A stretch of DNA of 12,577 bases from Alkanindiges sp. (GTDB taxonomy: Bacteria > Pseudomonadota > Gammaproteobacteria > Pseudomonadales > Moraxellaceae): NCBI GenBank assembly GCA_030152125.1, contig JASLIR010000043.1, positions 1 through 12,577 on the forward strand, written 5' to 3'. Below the pieces are notes generated by a model, which saw nothing but the letters and a program-made list of their open reading frames with translations, had not been told where the DNA came from and ran no database searches. Positions 1 through 6,942 of the stretch are shown here, in pieces (the stretch's first letter is position 1; each line of letters starts with the position of its first letter). Made by a program: the position numbers and the translations under genes.

Positions 1-632
1 ACCAGTGGGTCGGCCTGATTCGCAGTTACCAGCGCACCTGCAGTCACATTGGAGCGCCCGGTCTGGCCAGCAATAGGGGCACGTACAATGGCATAGTTTA
101 GGCTGATTTTGGCGTTTTCCAGGGTGGCGCGGCTGGCATCAACATCTGCCTGGGCCAGTGCAACCTGCGCGGCAATATCATCATAATCCTGCTTACTGAT
201 GGCATTGGTGCCCACCAGTTGCTTGTAGCGGCCTTCCTTCACTTTCAGGGCATTCAGGTTGGCAATCTGGCGGTTTAACGCTGCCTTGGCATTATCCAGT
301 GTGGCCTGATAGGTGTTGGGGTCAATCTGGTACAGTGGTTGACCGGCATGCACATAACTGCCTTCCACAAACAGGCGTTTTTCCACAATACCGCTCACCT
401 GCGGGCGCACTTCGGAAATCTGGTAGGCTGCCGTACGGGCTGAAAGCTCGATGGTCTGCTCTACAGATTGCCGTTGCGCCACAATGACCGATACCTCGGC
501 AGGTGGCATTTGTGCGTGTGCACCACCAGCTGCTGCCTGATCCTCATTTTTTTTGCCACAACCGCTAATGGCGATGCTTGCTGCCAACGTTGAGAGCACA
601 GCGATGCGCGCCCATTGTGATGCTAACATCAT
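1..632 (-). CDS. RND efflux periplasmic adaptor lipoprotein (AcrA/MexA family), N-terminal part
   Basis: Partial gene; about 210 codons are visible and the C-terminus lies beyond the left edge. The protein starts MMLASQ and has a lipoprotein signal with lipobox ISGC (C25), followed by GKKN, similar to the SGCGK of MexA. The barrel-sandwich half 'SEVRPQVSGIVEKRLFVEG' and 'QPLYQIDP' comes next, then a long helical hairpin (about residues 100-170, 'YQATLDNAKAALNRQI' to 'ASRATLENAKISLNYA'), then the second lipoyl half 'IVRAPIAGQTGRSNVTAGAL'. This order is diagnostic of membrane fusion proteins that link an inner-membrane RND pump to an outer-membrane channel. The start at 632 is preceded by a good Shine-Dalgarno (GAGGTGAT). 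It lies 15 bases after the PAP2 gene and is probably co-transcribed with it. The pump gene is expected to the left but cannot be seen. The substrate is unknown. Confidence 0.93.
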   Translation of the reverse strand, partial: MMLASQWARIAVLSTLAASIAISGCGKKNEDQAAAGGAHAQMPPAEVSVIVAQRQSVEQTIELSARTAAYQISEVRPQVSGIVEKRLFVEGSYVHAGQPLYQIDPNTYQATLDNAKAALNRQIANLNALKVKEGRYKQLVGTNAISKQDYDDIAAQVALAQADVDASRATLENAKISLNYAIVRAPIAGQTGRSNVTAGALVTANQADPL

Positions 633-647
633 GATATCACCTCGTAT

Positions 648-1313
648 TTACCAGCAATGTACGCTGTTCTTATTTAAAAAATTGAACTGTTTGAAAAACC
701 ATAAAAGGCCACACAGCCAGGCAATAGCCAATGCCCAGCCAGCCAGTATGTCTGTTAGAAAATGTGCCCCCAGGTAGATTCGGGAGAAACCCATGGCAAC
801 ACCCCATACGATGCCCGCCACCGACAACCAGCAGTGGTAAGGCGACTGTTTGCTGATAACTATTAATACGCCAGCCAGGGTGACGGCATACATGCTGTGA
901 CCACTGGGAAAAGATGAGCCGTAGTGATTGACCAGCTCAACCCATACGTCCGGGCGTACCCTTGCAAAAGTCCATTTACAACCCCAGCTTAGAATGACGG
1001 CGCCGCTTAGGCTGACAATAGTGAAGATTGCCAAATCCGGACGTTGCTGTTTAAGCATGATGCCAGTGATTGTGAGCCCCATCACGCTCAGCGCAGGTAG
1101 TCCGCCCAGCCATGCCAATGCAACGGCAATGCTGGATAACAGCGGGGAGTGCAACTGGTGGATGTGCCATAACCATGAGGTTTCCAGTGCTGTTGTAGCT
1201 GGTTGCAGGGCAACCAGTGCCAACAGGCTAAAACAGACGAGCGCAAGTATTGCAGCGCCCAGCAGGGGCCAGTTTTTGAGGTGTGTTGAGGATGGTTCAA
1301 TGCTCACATTCAA
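648..1313 (-). CDS. PAP2-family membrane phosphatase (first gene of efflux unit)
   Basis: 221-residue integral membrane protein with about five to six hydrophobic segments and all three PAP2 signature motifs: KX6RP (K113, R120-P121), PSGH (136-139) and SRX5HX3D (S177-R178, H184, D188). The catalytic histidines and the phosphate-binding Lys/Arg are all present, so it should be an active lipid phosphate phosphatase, acting on phosphatidate, undecaprenyl diphosphate or a similar lipid at the outer face of the inner membrane. The substrate cannot be told from sequence. The start is a TTG at 1313 preceded by AGGTG eight bases upstream; GTG at 1307 is an in-frame alternative, and the ATG at 1309 is out of frame and stops at once. 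It shares a promoter with the adaptor gene 15 bases downstream, an unusual partner for an RND pump. Confidence 0.9.
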   Translation of the reverse strand: MNVSIEPSSTHLKNWPLLGAAILALVCFSLLALVALQPATTALETSWLWHIHQLHSPLLSSIAVALAWLGGLPALSVMGLTITGIMLKQQRPDLAIFTIVSLSGAVILSWGCKWTFARVRPDVWVELVNHYGSSFPSGHSMYAVTLAGVLIVISKQSPYHCWLSVAGIVWGVAMGFSRIYLGAHFLTDILAGWALAIAWLCGLLWFFKQFNFLNKNSVHCW

Positions 1314-1370
1314 AAATCGGCACCTGCATCGTTTCGTCGTCTGTTGCTATTAAGTGTATCTATTTTAAAG

Positions 1371-1392
1371 AAGTGTACTGGATAGTACACTT
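1371..1392. promoter_or_regulatory. Perfect 9-bp inverted repeat, candidate repressor operator
   Basis: AAGTGTACT (1371-1379), a 4-base spacer GGAT, then AGTACACTT (1384-1392). The symmetry is perfect and it sits between the predicted -35 and -10 of the PAP2-adaptor unit, covering the -10. A further half-site-like AAGTGTATC lies at 1352-1360. Size and symmetry fit a TetR/AcrR-type regulator, the usual controllers of RND pumps, but no regulator gene is in the window, so the family is an inference. As a terminator it is unlikely because neither side has a good T-tract. Confidence 0.55.
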
Positions 1393-1399
1393 TTATCAA
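1372..1399 (-). promoter_or_regulatory. Predicted sigma-70 promoter of PAP2-adaptor unit
   Basis: On the minus strand TTGATA (1399-1394) is separated by 16 bases from TACACT (1377-1372), 5/6 and 4/6 matches to the -35 and -10 consensus. The leader to the TTG start at 1313 would be about 50 bases. The promoter is overlapped by the inverted repeat at 1371-1392, so repression by a bound dimer would be natural. An alternative -10, TAAAAT, lies slightly downstream. Confidence 0.5.
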
Positions 1400-1550
1400 G
1401 CATATTTTAAAAATTTTTTTAATCCTGGGCTGTAGTTAAAATAGACTTAATAAAAATAAATACTTATGTGTTTAAAATAATTCAGTGAGTTAAGATTTGA
1501 TCAGGGGTATTGTGCGTTTTTTGTAATAAAGTGTAGGTCGCATCATAAAG

Positions 1551-1584
1551 GCAGCGTATAAATGTAAGTGCATCTATACGCTGC
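1551..1584 (-). terminator. Hairpin, probable terminator of ispB-COG4389 unit
   Basis: GCAGCGTATA (1551-1560) pairs perfectly with TATACGCTGC (1575-1584) across a 14-base loop. It lies 35-68 bases past the stop codon of the minus-strand gene. The minus-strand T-tract is weak (CTTTAT); the other side carries TTTT, so it may act in both directions. Confidence 0.5.
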
Positions 1585-1618
1585 TTTTAGTACCCTTTAA
1601 GAGTGACTATAAGAGTGA

Positions 1619-3724
1619 CTAGTCGTGTTTTGCAGCCTCGTTTGCAGGCGTTGTAGAGGTAGGTTGCCTTGGCGGCCAGAAAAAGTCTGAGGGGCGGGTC
1701 ATAAAGTGGGTGAGCAGCAGGCGCAACAGTGGCTTCCACTGCGAATAGCGTACTTTGCGGGCACGCAACGCCACAAACAGGGTAAGGCTAAAACTAACCA
1801 GCAAGTTGGTAAGGCCAATCATCAGTACACCCAGAAACGATACCAGAATCAGGCCAATATCCGCGCTGCCATTTAAACAGAACAGCCCCTGGGCAAAATT
1901 GGCTGAGGCAAAGGCGATATGGCGGATATCCAGCGGCAGGCCCAGCATAAAGCCAATTGTTCCCATACTACCCAGCATGATACCGAACCAGAAGTTGCCT
2001 GCCAGTGCGCCCAGGTTATTCTCAATATAGCCTGCTACCCGGTTTAGCCGCTCCACGCCCAGCCAGCGTTGTAGCCTGGCATGCTGGCGCAAGCGCGGGC
2101 CAACCTGACGGTAAACTGCCAGGTTATCGTAATAGCCTGCTATCAGGCCGGACAGGAACAGGCAAACCCCGGCAATTGCCGCATGCGGAATAGCCAGCGA
2201 GGTAAACGGATTGATGTTATGCAACAAGGCGGCTGCTTTTGGAGCGCTCAGCAAGGGCTGATGCAGGTTATGCTGCCATAACCAGGCAATCAGCAGGCCG
2301 GTAGGCATGGCAATGGAAATATTACCTAATATGGCAATAAACTGGGTGCGCATGATGTTGACAGTCAATGCTGCCAGCTCTGCCATTTGGGCGGCGCGGT
2401 TACCGGTGTTTTGCTGAATGGTTGCCGCCAGTGCTGCGGCAGTCATGGCTGGCTGTTTGGTAGCCACGGTAAAATGCAGCATATGAATCAGCATAAACCC
2501 CAGCGAGTAGTTCATGCTAAAGACAAATGCTTGGGTGAGCGGGGCAAGCACCACCCGTCCGGCCAGTATTTTCAGGGCGGACATGGTGCCAATAATCACC
2601 CCGGCACCTGCTGCCGAGCGGTACATCTGGAAAAAGCCCTGCCGGTCAGTACTGACATAATGTCCACCGGTACGGCTGGCGTTTTCCGTCACCTGGCGCG
2701 ACAGCAACTCGGTGTTAACGGAAATCAGCGCACGCACGCTTCGGGAGTCCTGCTGTGCTTCAGTTAGTTCCTGCAATAGTTCAAGCAGGGATTGCTGGAA
2801 CTGTTTAGGGTCGTCCAGCAGCAGGTTGAACAATAGGCTAATACGGGTCAGGCACTGGTCCAGCCGGATCAGCAGGTTGGTCAGGCTTAAGCTGACCCCG
2901 TTACGGCGTGTGCCACGCTTGATGCGGTTTAAAATATCGCGGCACTGGTCCAGTATTACCAGTGCCTGTTTTTCATCGGGGAGTTCCGGTGGCCAGCGTA
3001 CACTGTCTTCCGAAGTGTATTCCCGGTACTTACTGACAAATTCTATAATTTCATGGTTTTGAATCAGGAAAGGCGACTCGTATTCATCCAGTTCCGGATA
3101 GGCGCGGGCAACTTCCGGCTCCAGCCCAATGGCAGAAATACGGTAGGAAATGACCATCATGGCATGCAGGATCTGGTCGCGTGCCTGAATGCGCAAGTCC
3201 ATGCGGGTTGCATAGGGCTGCGACAGCAGGGTAATCAGTTCCTGCCAGTCTTCCAGTTCAATATTGGCAATCCATTCCGGGTCATCGCTATGGTGAAACA
3301 CCTGCTGGAACAAGTCACTGAGCAGGGTCTGGTCGCGCAGGGGCGGCAGTAAATGCCCGCCTATACGCTGGCTAAGCTGGCTAAAAAAGCCGTCATTGCC
3401 CAGAATGCCGGCATCGGCATACAGGCTGGTTTGCTGGTATTGCGCCAGTGTGCGCAGGATATAGTCATGCAGACACTCGGCGTATACGGGCTGATCAATC
3501 AGTATTTCGATCAGTACCTGTAGCTTATCGTGAATCTCATCTGTATTTTCGGCATTGGCAGGACGCAGGCTGTCAACCAGTTGTACCAGTAAGGCCGGGT
3601 CTGGTTTTTCCTGTGCCTGGTCATTCAATTGCTCATGCATTTCGGCAAATAGCGCATGAAATTTACTCGGCATAGGCAGGTTCCATTCAGTTGGGCTTGT
3701 AGATGGTGGCTCTGGCTGGCGCAC
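1619..3724 (-). CDS. COG4389/Gcr family membrane protein ('site-specific recombinase' by name)
   Basis: About 700 residues. The N-terminal half (to about residue 360) is soluble and helical. The C-terminal half has roughly six or seven hydrophobic segments (for example 'AAGAGVIIGTMSALKILAG', 'AIAGVCLFLSGLIAGYY', 'IGLILVSFLGVLMIGLTNLL'). The segment 'HFTVATKQPAMTAAALAA' and the overall layout identify the SpecificRecomb/COG4389 family, found mostly in betaproteobacteria. Databases call it a site-specific recombinase, but I see neither a serine- nor a tyrosine-recombinase active site and the topology is that of a membrane protein, so the real function is open. It follows ispB by 15 bases and is probably co-transcribed. 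The start is uncertain: the long form begins with GTG (3724) without a clear ribosome site, whereas ATG at 3673 (MPSKFHALF) has GGAA seven bases upstream and may be the true start. Confidence 0.85.
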   Translation of the reverse strand: MRQPEPPSTSPTEWNLPMPSKFHALFAEMHEQLNDQAQEKPDPALLVQLVDSLRPANAENTDEIHDKLQVLIEILIDQPVYAECLHDYILRTLAQYQQTSLYADAGILGNDGFFSQLSQRIGGHLLPPLRDQTLLSDLFQQVFHHSDDPEWIANIELEDWQELITLLSQPYATRMDLRIQARDQILHAMMVISYRISAIGLEPEVARAYPELDEYESPFLIQNHEIIEFVSKYREYTSEDSVRWPPELPDEKQALVILDQCRDILNRIKRGTRRNGVSLSLTNLLIRLDQCLTRISLLFNLLLDDPKQFQQSLLELLQELTEAQQDSRSVRALISVNTELLSRQVTENASRTGGHYVSTDRQGFFQMYRSAAGAGVIIGTMSALKILAGRVVLAPLTQAFVFSMNYSLGFMLIHMLHFTVATKQPAMTAAALAATIQQNTGNRAAQMAELAALTVNIMRTQFIAILGNISIAMPTGLLIAWLWQHNLHQPLLSAPKAAALLHNINPFTSLAIPHAAIAGVCLFLSGLIAGYYDNLAVYRQVGPRLRQHARLQRWLGVERLNRVAGYIENNLGALAGNFWFGIMLGSMGTIGFMLGLPLDIRHIAFASANFAQGLFCLNGSADIGLILVSFLGVLMIGLTNLLVSFSLTLFVALRARKVRYSQWKPLLRLLLTHFMTRPSDFFWPPRQPTSTTPANEAAKHD

Positions 3725-3739
3725 ACCACAGGGTGCGGA

Positions 3740-4735
3740 CTAGCTAAGGCGATTGAGCGCCAGTCTGGCCAGGTTTTCCAGACCATCGCGATAGATAGAC
3801 GCGGGCAGGCTGGAGAGTGCAGCAATGGCCAGGTGTGTTTCTTCTGCAGCGCGCTGGCGGCAATAATCCAGTGCGCCGGACTCATTCACAATACGAATCA
3901 CGTCATTTAATGTATCCAGACCACCGGTTTGAATGGTCTTGTGTAGCAGTTGCTGTTCTGCTGGCGCGCTTTTTAATAACGCCGCAATCAGTGGTAAGGT
4001 TGGCTTGCCTTCCATTAAATCATCGCCAATATTTTTACCTAATGTTTCCGGGTCGGAGGTGTAATCCAGAATGTCATCAATAATCTGGAATGCATTGCCA
4101 AAGTGTCCGGCATAGGCTTTTAGTGCAGCGCGGTACTGGTACTGGTTACCTAAAATAGCAGCACCTTCGGTGGCCAGTTCAAACAGGCGTGAGGTTTTGC
4201 CATGAATGATTTTCAGGTAAATGTCTTCGCTAATATCCGGCTGGTGCTGATATTGCAGCTGTAGTACCTCACCCTCGGCAATTTCGCAGGTGCCGCTGGA
4301 AAACTCTTTCAGTAAATCAAAATTATGCAGGTTCACCAGCAGGTCAAAGGCCCGCGCAATCAGGTAGTCACCCACCAGCACTGCGGTGGCATTGTTCCAG
4401 GTTGCATTGGCGGTAGGGCGACCACGGCGCAGGCCGGATTCATCCACCACATCGTCGTGTACCAGGGTAGCGGTATGCAGCATTTCGATAATGGCAGCCA
4501 GTCTTAAACTGGCTTCATGGTCCAGGGACTCAGCGTTTTCAGTGTCTGCATGGCAGGCACGCGCAGCCAGTAGGCACATTAACGGACGCATACGCTTGCC
4601 ACCGGCTTCCACCACATAGCGGCTGACTGACATCACCAAGGGGACTTTGGAGTTAATGCCGGTTTGAATAAAGTGATCCATTGCCTCAAAGTCGGCGGCA
4701 ACAGGGGCAAGAATGTCACGCTTGAAATCAACCAT
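3740..4735 (-). CDS. ispB: Octaprenyl diphosphate synthase
   Basis: 331-residue trans-polyprenyl diphosphate synthase. It extends farnesyl diphosphate with isopentenyl diphosphate units to make the ubiquinone side chain, in the cytoplasm. Visible signatures are GGKRMRP (45-51), the first Asp-rich motif DDVVD (94-98) followed by RRGRPT, the conserved 'GKTSRLFELATEGAAILG' region, and the second Asp-rich motif DDILD (220-224). Length is normal for the family. The ATG at 4735 is the only sensible start, with AGGAA about 12 bases upstream. It is divergent from rplU-rpmA, the same arrangement as in Escherichia coli, which supports ispB over other chain-length members; the exact chain length (C40 here by family) cannot be proven from sequence. 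Confidence 0.94.
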   Translation of the reverse strand: MVDFKRDILAPVAADFEAMDHFIQTGINSKVPLVMSVSRYVVEAGGKRMRPLMCLLAARACHADTENAESLDHEASLRLAAIIEMLHTATLVHDDVVDESGLRRGRPTANATWNNATAVLVGDYLIARAFDLLVNLHNFDLLKEFSSGTCEIAEGEVLQLQYQHQPDISEDIYLKIIHGKTSRLFELATEGAAILGNQYQYRAALKAYAGHFGNAFQIIDDILDYTSDPETLGKNIGDDLMEGKPTLPLIAALLKSAPAEQQLLHKTIQTGGLDTLNDVIRIVNESGALDYCRQRAAEETHLAIAALSSLPASIYRDGLENLARLALNRLS

Positions 4736-4879
4736 TTTCTAATACAGTTCCTGAACGACGTGAAAACACGGTGGTTTTGATATTTTGTTAATATAAACCA
4801 AATACGCCAAAAGGCGAAAATACAATAGCTTATATTAAATACTAATCAACACCACCATGCGTCAAGTAAAAGGTGACTG

Positions 4880-4933
4880 ATGATGCCAAAGTTATACAAA
4901 GCAGCGCTGCTGCCGTGGTTTGAAATTGATTAA
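4880..4933 (+). CDS. Candidate 17-residue peptide upstream of rplU (speculative)
   Basis: ATG ATG start followed by PKLYKAALLPWFEID and TAA. AGG at 4871-4873 lies six bases before the first ATG and nine before the second, better than many real genes here. It ends 27 bases before the rplU -35 box, so it would need its own promoter further left, and none is clear. No known family is recognised. It may well be chance. Confidence 0.15.
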   Translation: MMPKLYKAALLPWFEID

Positions 4934-4960
4934 AAAATGGCACAAATCCGTGTTTTTCTA

Positions 4961-4989
4961 TTGTCAGCACGCAGTTTTTTGCATAGAAT
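4961..4989 (+). promoter_or_regulatory. Strong sigma-70 promoter of rplU-rpmA
   Basis: TTGTCA (4961-4966), 17-base spacer, TAGAAT (4984-4989): 5/6 matches in both boxes with ideal spacing. The predicted transcription start near 4996 gives a leader of about 80 bases before the rplU ATG at 5078. Confidence 0.8.
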
Positions 4990-5077
4990 ACGCCCCTTGC
5001 GAAACCCCAGTGGCGGACGTTTTAAGATCGGCATCGTTCATTGCCGGCACGGCGACACGGGCAGGATGGAGTACATT

Positions 5078-5389
5078 ATGTACGCAGTGATTCAAAGCGG
5101 TGGCAAGCAACACCGTGTTATCGTTGGCGAAAAGCTGAAAGTTGAATTATTGAAAGCTGAAACCGGTTCAAGCATTACATTTGATGATGTATTGTTGCTT
5201 GTTAACGGTGAAAGCATTCAAATTGGTGCGCCAGTTGTAGCTGGTGCGACTGTAACTGCAGAAGTGGTTGGTCATGGTCGCCACGACAAAGTACGCATCG
5301 TTAAAATGCGTCGTCGTAAGCACTACCGTAAGCAACAAGGTCACCGTCAATGGTTTACCGAATTGCACATTACTGGTATTAACGGCTAA
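5078..5389 (+). CDS. rplU: 50S ribosomal protein L21
   Basis: 103 residues starting [20 protein letters not shown], the universal L21 N-terminus, and ending in the RNA-binding '[20 protein letters not shown]' segment. L21 binds 23S rRNA in the large subunit. The frame is open upstream to 4937, but the start is fixed at 5078 by the family N-terminus, the normal length and the Shine-Dalgarno GGAG six bases before the ATG; moreover 4937 lies upstream of the promoter. The gene is first in a two-gene operon with rpmA 18 bases downstream. Confidence 0.98.
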   Translation: MYAVIQSGGKQHRVIVGEKLKVELLKAETGSSITFDDVLLLVNGESIQIGAPVVAGATVTAEVVGHGRHDKVRIVKMRRRKHYRKQQGHRQWFTELHITGING

Positions 5390-5407
5390 TCCTAAGGAGC
5401 ATATGAC

Positions 5408-5659
5408 ATGGCACATAAAAAGGCTGGTGGTTCCACACGAAATGGTCGTGATTCCAACCCGAAAATGCTGGGTGTGAAAGTTTACGGCGGTCAAACCGTT
5501 GTTGCTGGTAACATCATCGTTCGTCAACGTGGTACTGAGTTCCACGCTGGTGCAAACGTTGGTATGGGTCGTGACCATACTTTGTTTGCTACTACCGACG
5601 GCGTAGTAAAGTTTGAAGTGAAGGGCCAGTTTGGTCGTCGCTATGTGACTGTAGAATAA
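5408..5659 (+). CDS. rpmA: 50S ribosomal protein L27
   Basis: 83 residues, starting [19 protein letters not shown], with '[16 protein letters not shown]' and '[14 protein letters not shown]' typical of L27. The N-terminal tail, which reaches towards the peptidyl transferase centre, starts directly at the mature AHKK sequence, so there is no cleavable extension of the Firmicutes type. AAGGAG lies about nine bases before the start; another ATG at 5403 is out of frame. It is followed at once by a terminator, so obgE, which often follows in proteobacteria, is not in this operon. Confidence 0.98.
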   Translation: MAHKKAGGSTRNGRDSNPKMLGVKVYGGQTVVAGNIIVRQRGTEFHAGANVGMGRDHTLFATTDGVVKFEVKGQFGRRYVTVE

Positions 5660-5682
5660 TCTGACGATTATTTGCAGACACT

Positions 5683-5709
5683 AAAAAAGCCCGCTTGCCG
5701 GGCTTTTTT
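5683..5709 (+). terminator. Intrinsic terminator of rplU-rpmA
   Basis: A6-GCCCG, loop CTTGC, CGGGC-T6: a short G/C stem flanked by A and T tracts, 23 bases past the rpmA stop. The A/T flanks make it able to work on both strands. Confidence 0.93.
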
Positions 5710-6001
5710 GCTTTGTAAGGGCAGCACATGTTTTCTTTACAGTTGAATAATTGCTTACAAATGCTTGCATAACTGCTGTAGGCTTAATGCCAATGACTGA
5801 AAATATTGACATTTTTACTGCACTGGACACATTTTAAGACTGGATGGCATGGGCTTGGCTTGGCATAGTGATGTCATGCTTAACAGCTACAATCAGGACA
5901 AGCCTGCAGGTGTGCAGGATGGTGATGCAGTGGTGTTATAGGTTCTGTTTGTGCTGGCGGGTATAAGGACGTATGTCTGGTAAATCATTGTAGGTGAAGA
6001 T
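5710..6001. other. Intergenic region before lolA
   Basis: 292 bases with no convincing gene or RNA. A perfect -35 hexamer TTGACA lies at 5806-5811, but the -10 candidates 17-18 bases on (ACATTT or CATTTT) are weak, and the leader to lolA would be about 170 bases. No clear operator or stable hairpin was seen. Confidence 0.5.
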
Positions 6002-6751
6002 ATGACAAGTGTTAGTAGTCAAAAAAAGATGTTGAATAATAAAGTAAAGAAACAGTTTGCGCTGGCCATGCTGGCAGCCTTGCCTGTATTTGCCGTGGGC
6101 GTTACCGCAGCAACTGCGGTGCAGGCGGCACCTACCGTAGCATCCGAGGCGGCAGCTACCAATAACCTGAACCAGTATTTGTCACGTATTAGCAGTCTGC
6201 AGGCCAATTTTAGCCAGTCCACCCAGGCGAGTGCGCCTAAAAGTGGTAAAACACCGGCACTGGCTAACCAGGGCTTGCGCAGTACGCACCTGAACCAGAC
6301 CTTTAGTGGTGTGATGCAGGTCAAGCGTCCAGGCCTGTTCCGCTGGGAAACCACCAGCCCCTCCAAGCAACTGATTGTGACCAGTGGTAAGACGGTGTGG
6401 ATTTATGACCCGGACCTGGAGCAGGCGGTGCGTCAGAGCCTGGATGAGCAGGTAGGGAATACCCCCGCATTGTTGCTATCCGGCCAGTCTGCCACCATCA
6501 TGAAATCTTTCCGGGTGACGCAGCCAAATGCCAATGAGGCTTATTTTGTGCTGTATCCAAAACAGGAAGACGGTGTGTTTGAAAGCCTGGGCATCCGCTT
6601 TAGCAATAATGCGCCTAGCCAGATGATTTTAAAGGATTCGCTGGGTCAGCAAACGACTATTAATTTTAGTAATGTGCAAAGCAACCCTAATTTAAATGCA
6701 GAGGCATTTAATTTTGTACCGCCAAAAGGCGTGGATGTGATTGATCAGTAA
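6002..6751 (+). CDS. lolA: Outer-membrane lipoprotein carrier protein LolA
   Basis: 249 residues. LolA is the periplasmic chaperone that takes lipoproteins from LolCDE and passes them to LolB at the outer membrane. A signal peptide is visible with a basic n-region (NNKVKKQ), a hydrophobic core (about 19-36) and a likely cleavage after AVQA (42). Family features are LQANFSQ (66-72), 'FSGVMQVKRPGLFRWETT' (101-118), 'LIVTSGKTVWIYDPDLEQAV' (124-143) and the C-terminal 'FNFVPPKGVDVI'. It is longer than usual (about 200-210 residues) because of the long signal region and a Ser/Lys/Ala-rich insertion at about 73-99 between the first two strands. The start at 6002 has AGGTG five bases upstream. It stands alone between two terminators. 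Confidence 0.93.
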   Translation: MTSVSSQKKMLNNKVKKQFALAMLAALPVFAVGVTAATAVQAAPTVASEAAATNNLNQYLSRISSLQANFSQSTQASAPKSGKTPALANQGLRSTHLNQTFSGVMQVKRPGLFRWETTSPSKQLIVTSGKTVWIYDPDLEQAVRQSLDEQVGNTPALLLSGQSATIMKSFRVTQPNANEAYFVLYPKQEDGVFESLGIRFSNNAPSQMILKDSLGQQTTINFSNVQSNPNLNAEAFNFVPPKGVDVIDQ

Positions 6752-6801
6752 TTAGCTGTTTTTAAAATGCTTAGTTGTCTGTTATAGCGTTTGTTGTAAA
6801 T

Positions 6802-6830
6802 AAGGCCCCTTTTATGGGGTTTTATTTTTT
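6802..6830 (+). terminator. Intrinsic terminator of lolA
   Basis: AAGGCCCC (6802-6809) pairs with GGGGTTTT (6816-6823), including two G-U pairs, over a six-base loop and is followed by ATTTTTT. It lies 50 bases past the lolA stop. Confidence 0.8.
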
Positions 6831-6942
6831 ATAAAGATAACAGTTTTTACATATTGTCCGATGAAGATAACTATAAATAAAAAACAGCCATTAATATCTG
6901 CGTTAAATTGTGTTGGTATTCCTGTTTTGGCAGAGAGAAATA

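Larger units (their letters stand above)
1314..1618. other. A/T-rich intergenic region between two minus-strand units
   Basis: The 305 bases hold no plausible gene. On the right is a hairpin that may end the ispB-COG4389 transcript (1551-1584). On the left are the promoter and inverted repeat of the PAP2-adaptor unit (1371-1399). The middle (about 1400-1545) is A/T-rich with no structure I can name. A 10-bp direct repeat, AAGAGTGACT, occurs at 1599-1608 and 1611-1620 and reaches into the stop codon of the COG4389 gene. Confidence 0.7.
4736..5077. other. Divergent ispB / rplU control region
   Basis: 342 bases between the two start codons. The right part holds the strong rplU promoter (4961-4989) and a transcribed leader of about 80 bases. 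The left part is A/T-rich and should carry the ispB promoter, but no -35/-10 pair stands out; TTGGCG and CAAAAT with a 17-base gap on the minus strand is the best I see and is weak. A short CGCC-AAAA-GGCG hairpin lies in the same stretch. A 17-codon reading frame with a good ribosome site is at 4880-4933. Confidence 0.7.

Noticed and set aside
928..1353. 141-codon frame opposite the PAP2 gene.
   Set aside because: The antisense gene has all PAP2 motifs; this frame gives a product without recognisable features.
1599..1620. AAGAGTGACT direct repeat as an attachment or integration site.
   Set aside because: Only two adjacent 10-bp copies, with no mobile gene nearby; best seen as a local duplication.
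1619..3724. A mobile element or integron suggested by the name 'site-specific recombinase'.
   Set aside because: No recombinase motif, att site, terminal repeat or cargo is present; the neighbours are core genes.
4937..5077. Longer N-terminus for L21 (frame open from 4937).
   Set aside because: It begins upstream of the rplU promoter, encodes no L21-like residues, and the family N-terminus with a good ribosome site is at 5078.
5168..5578. 136-codon antisense frame across rplU-rpmA.
   Set aside because: It lies opposite two certain ribosomal protein genes and its Thr/Val-rich product reflects their codon pattern.
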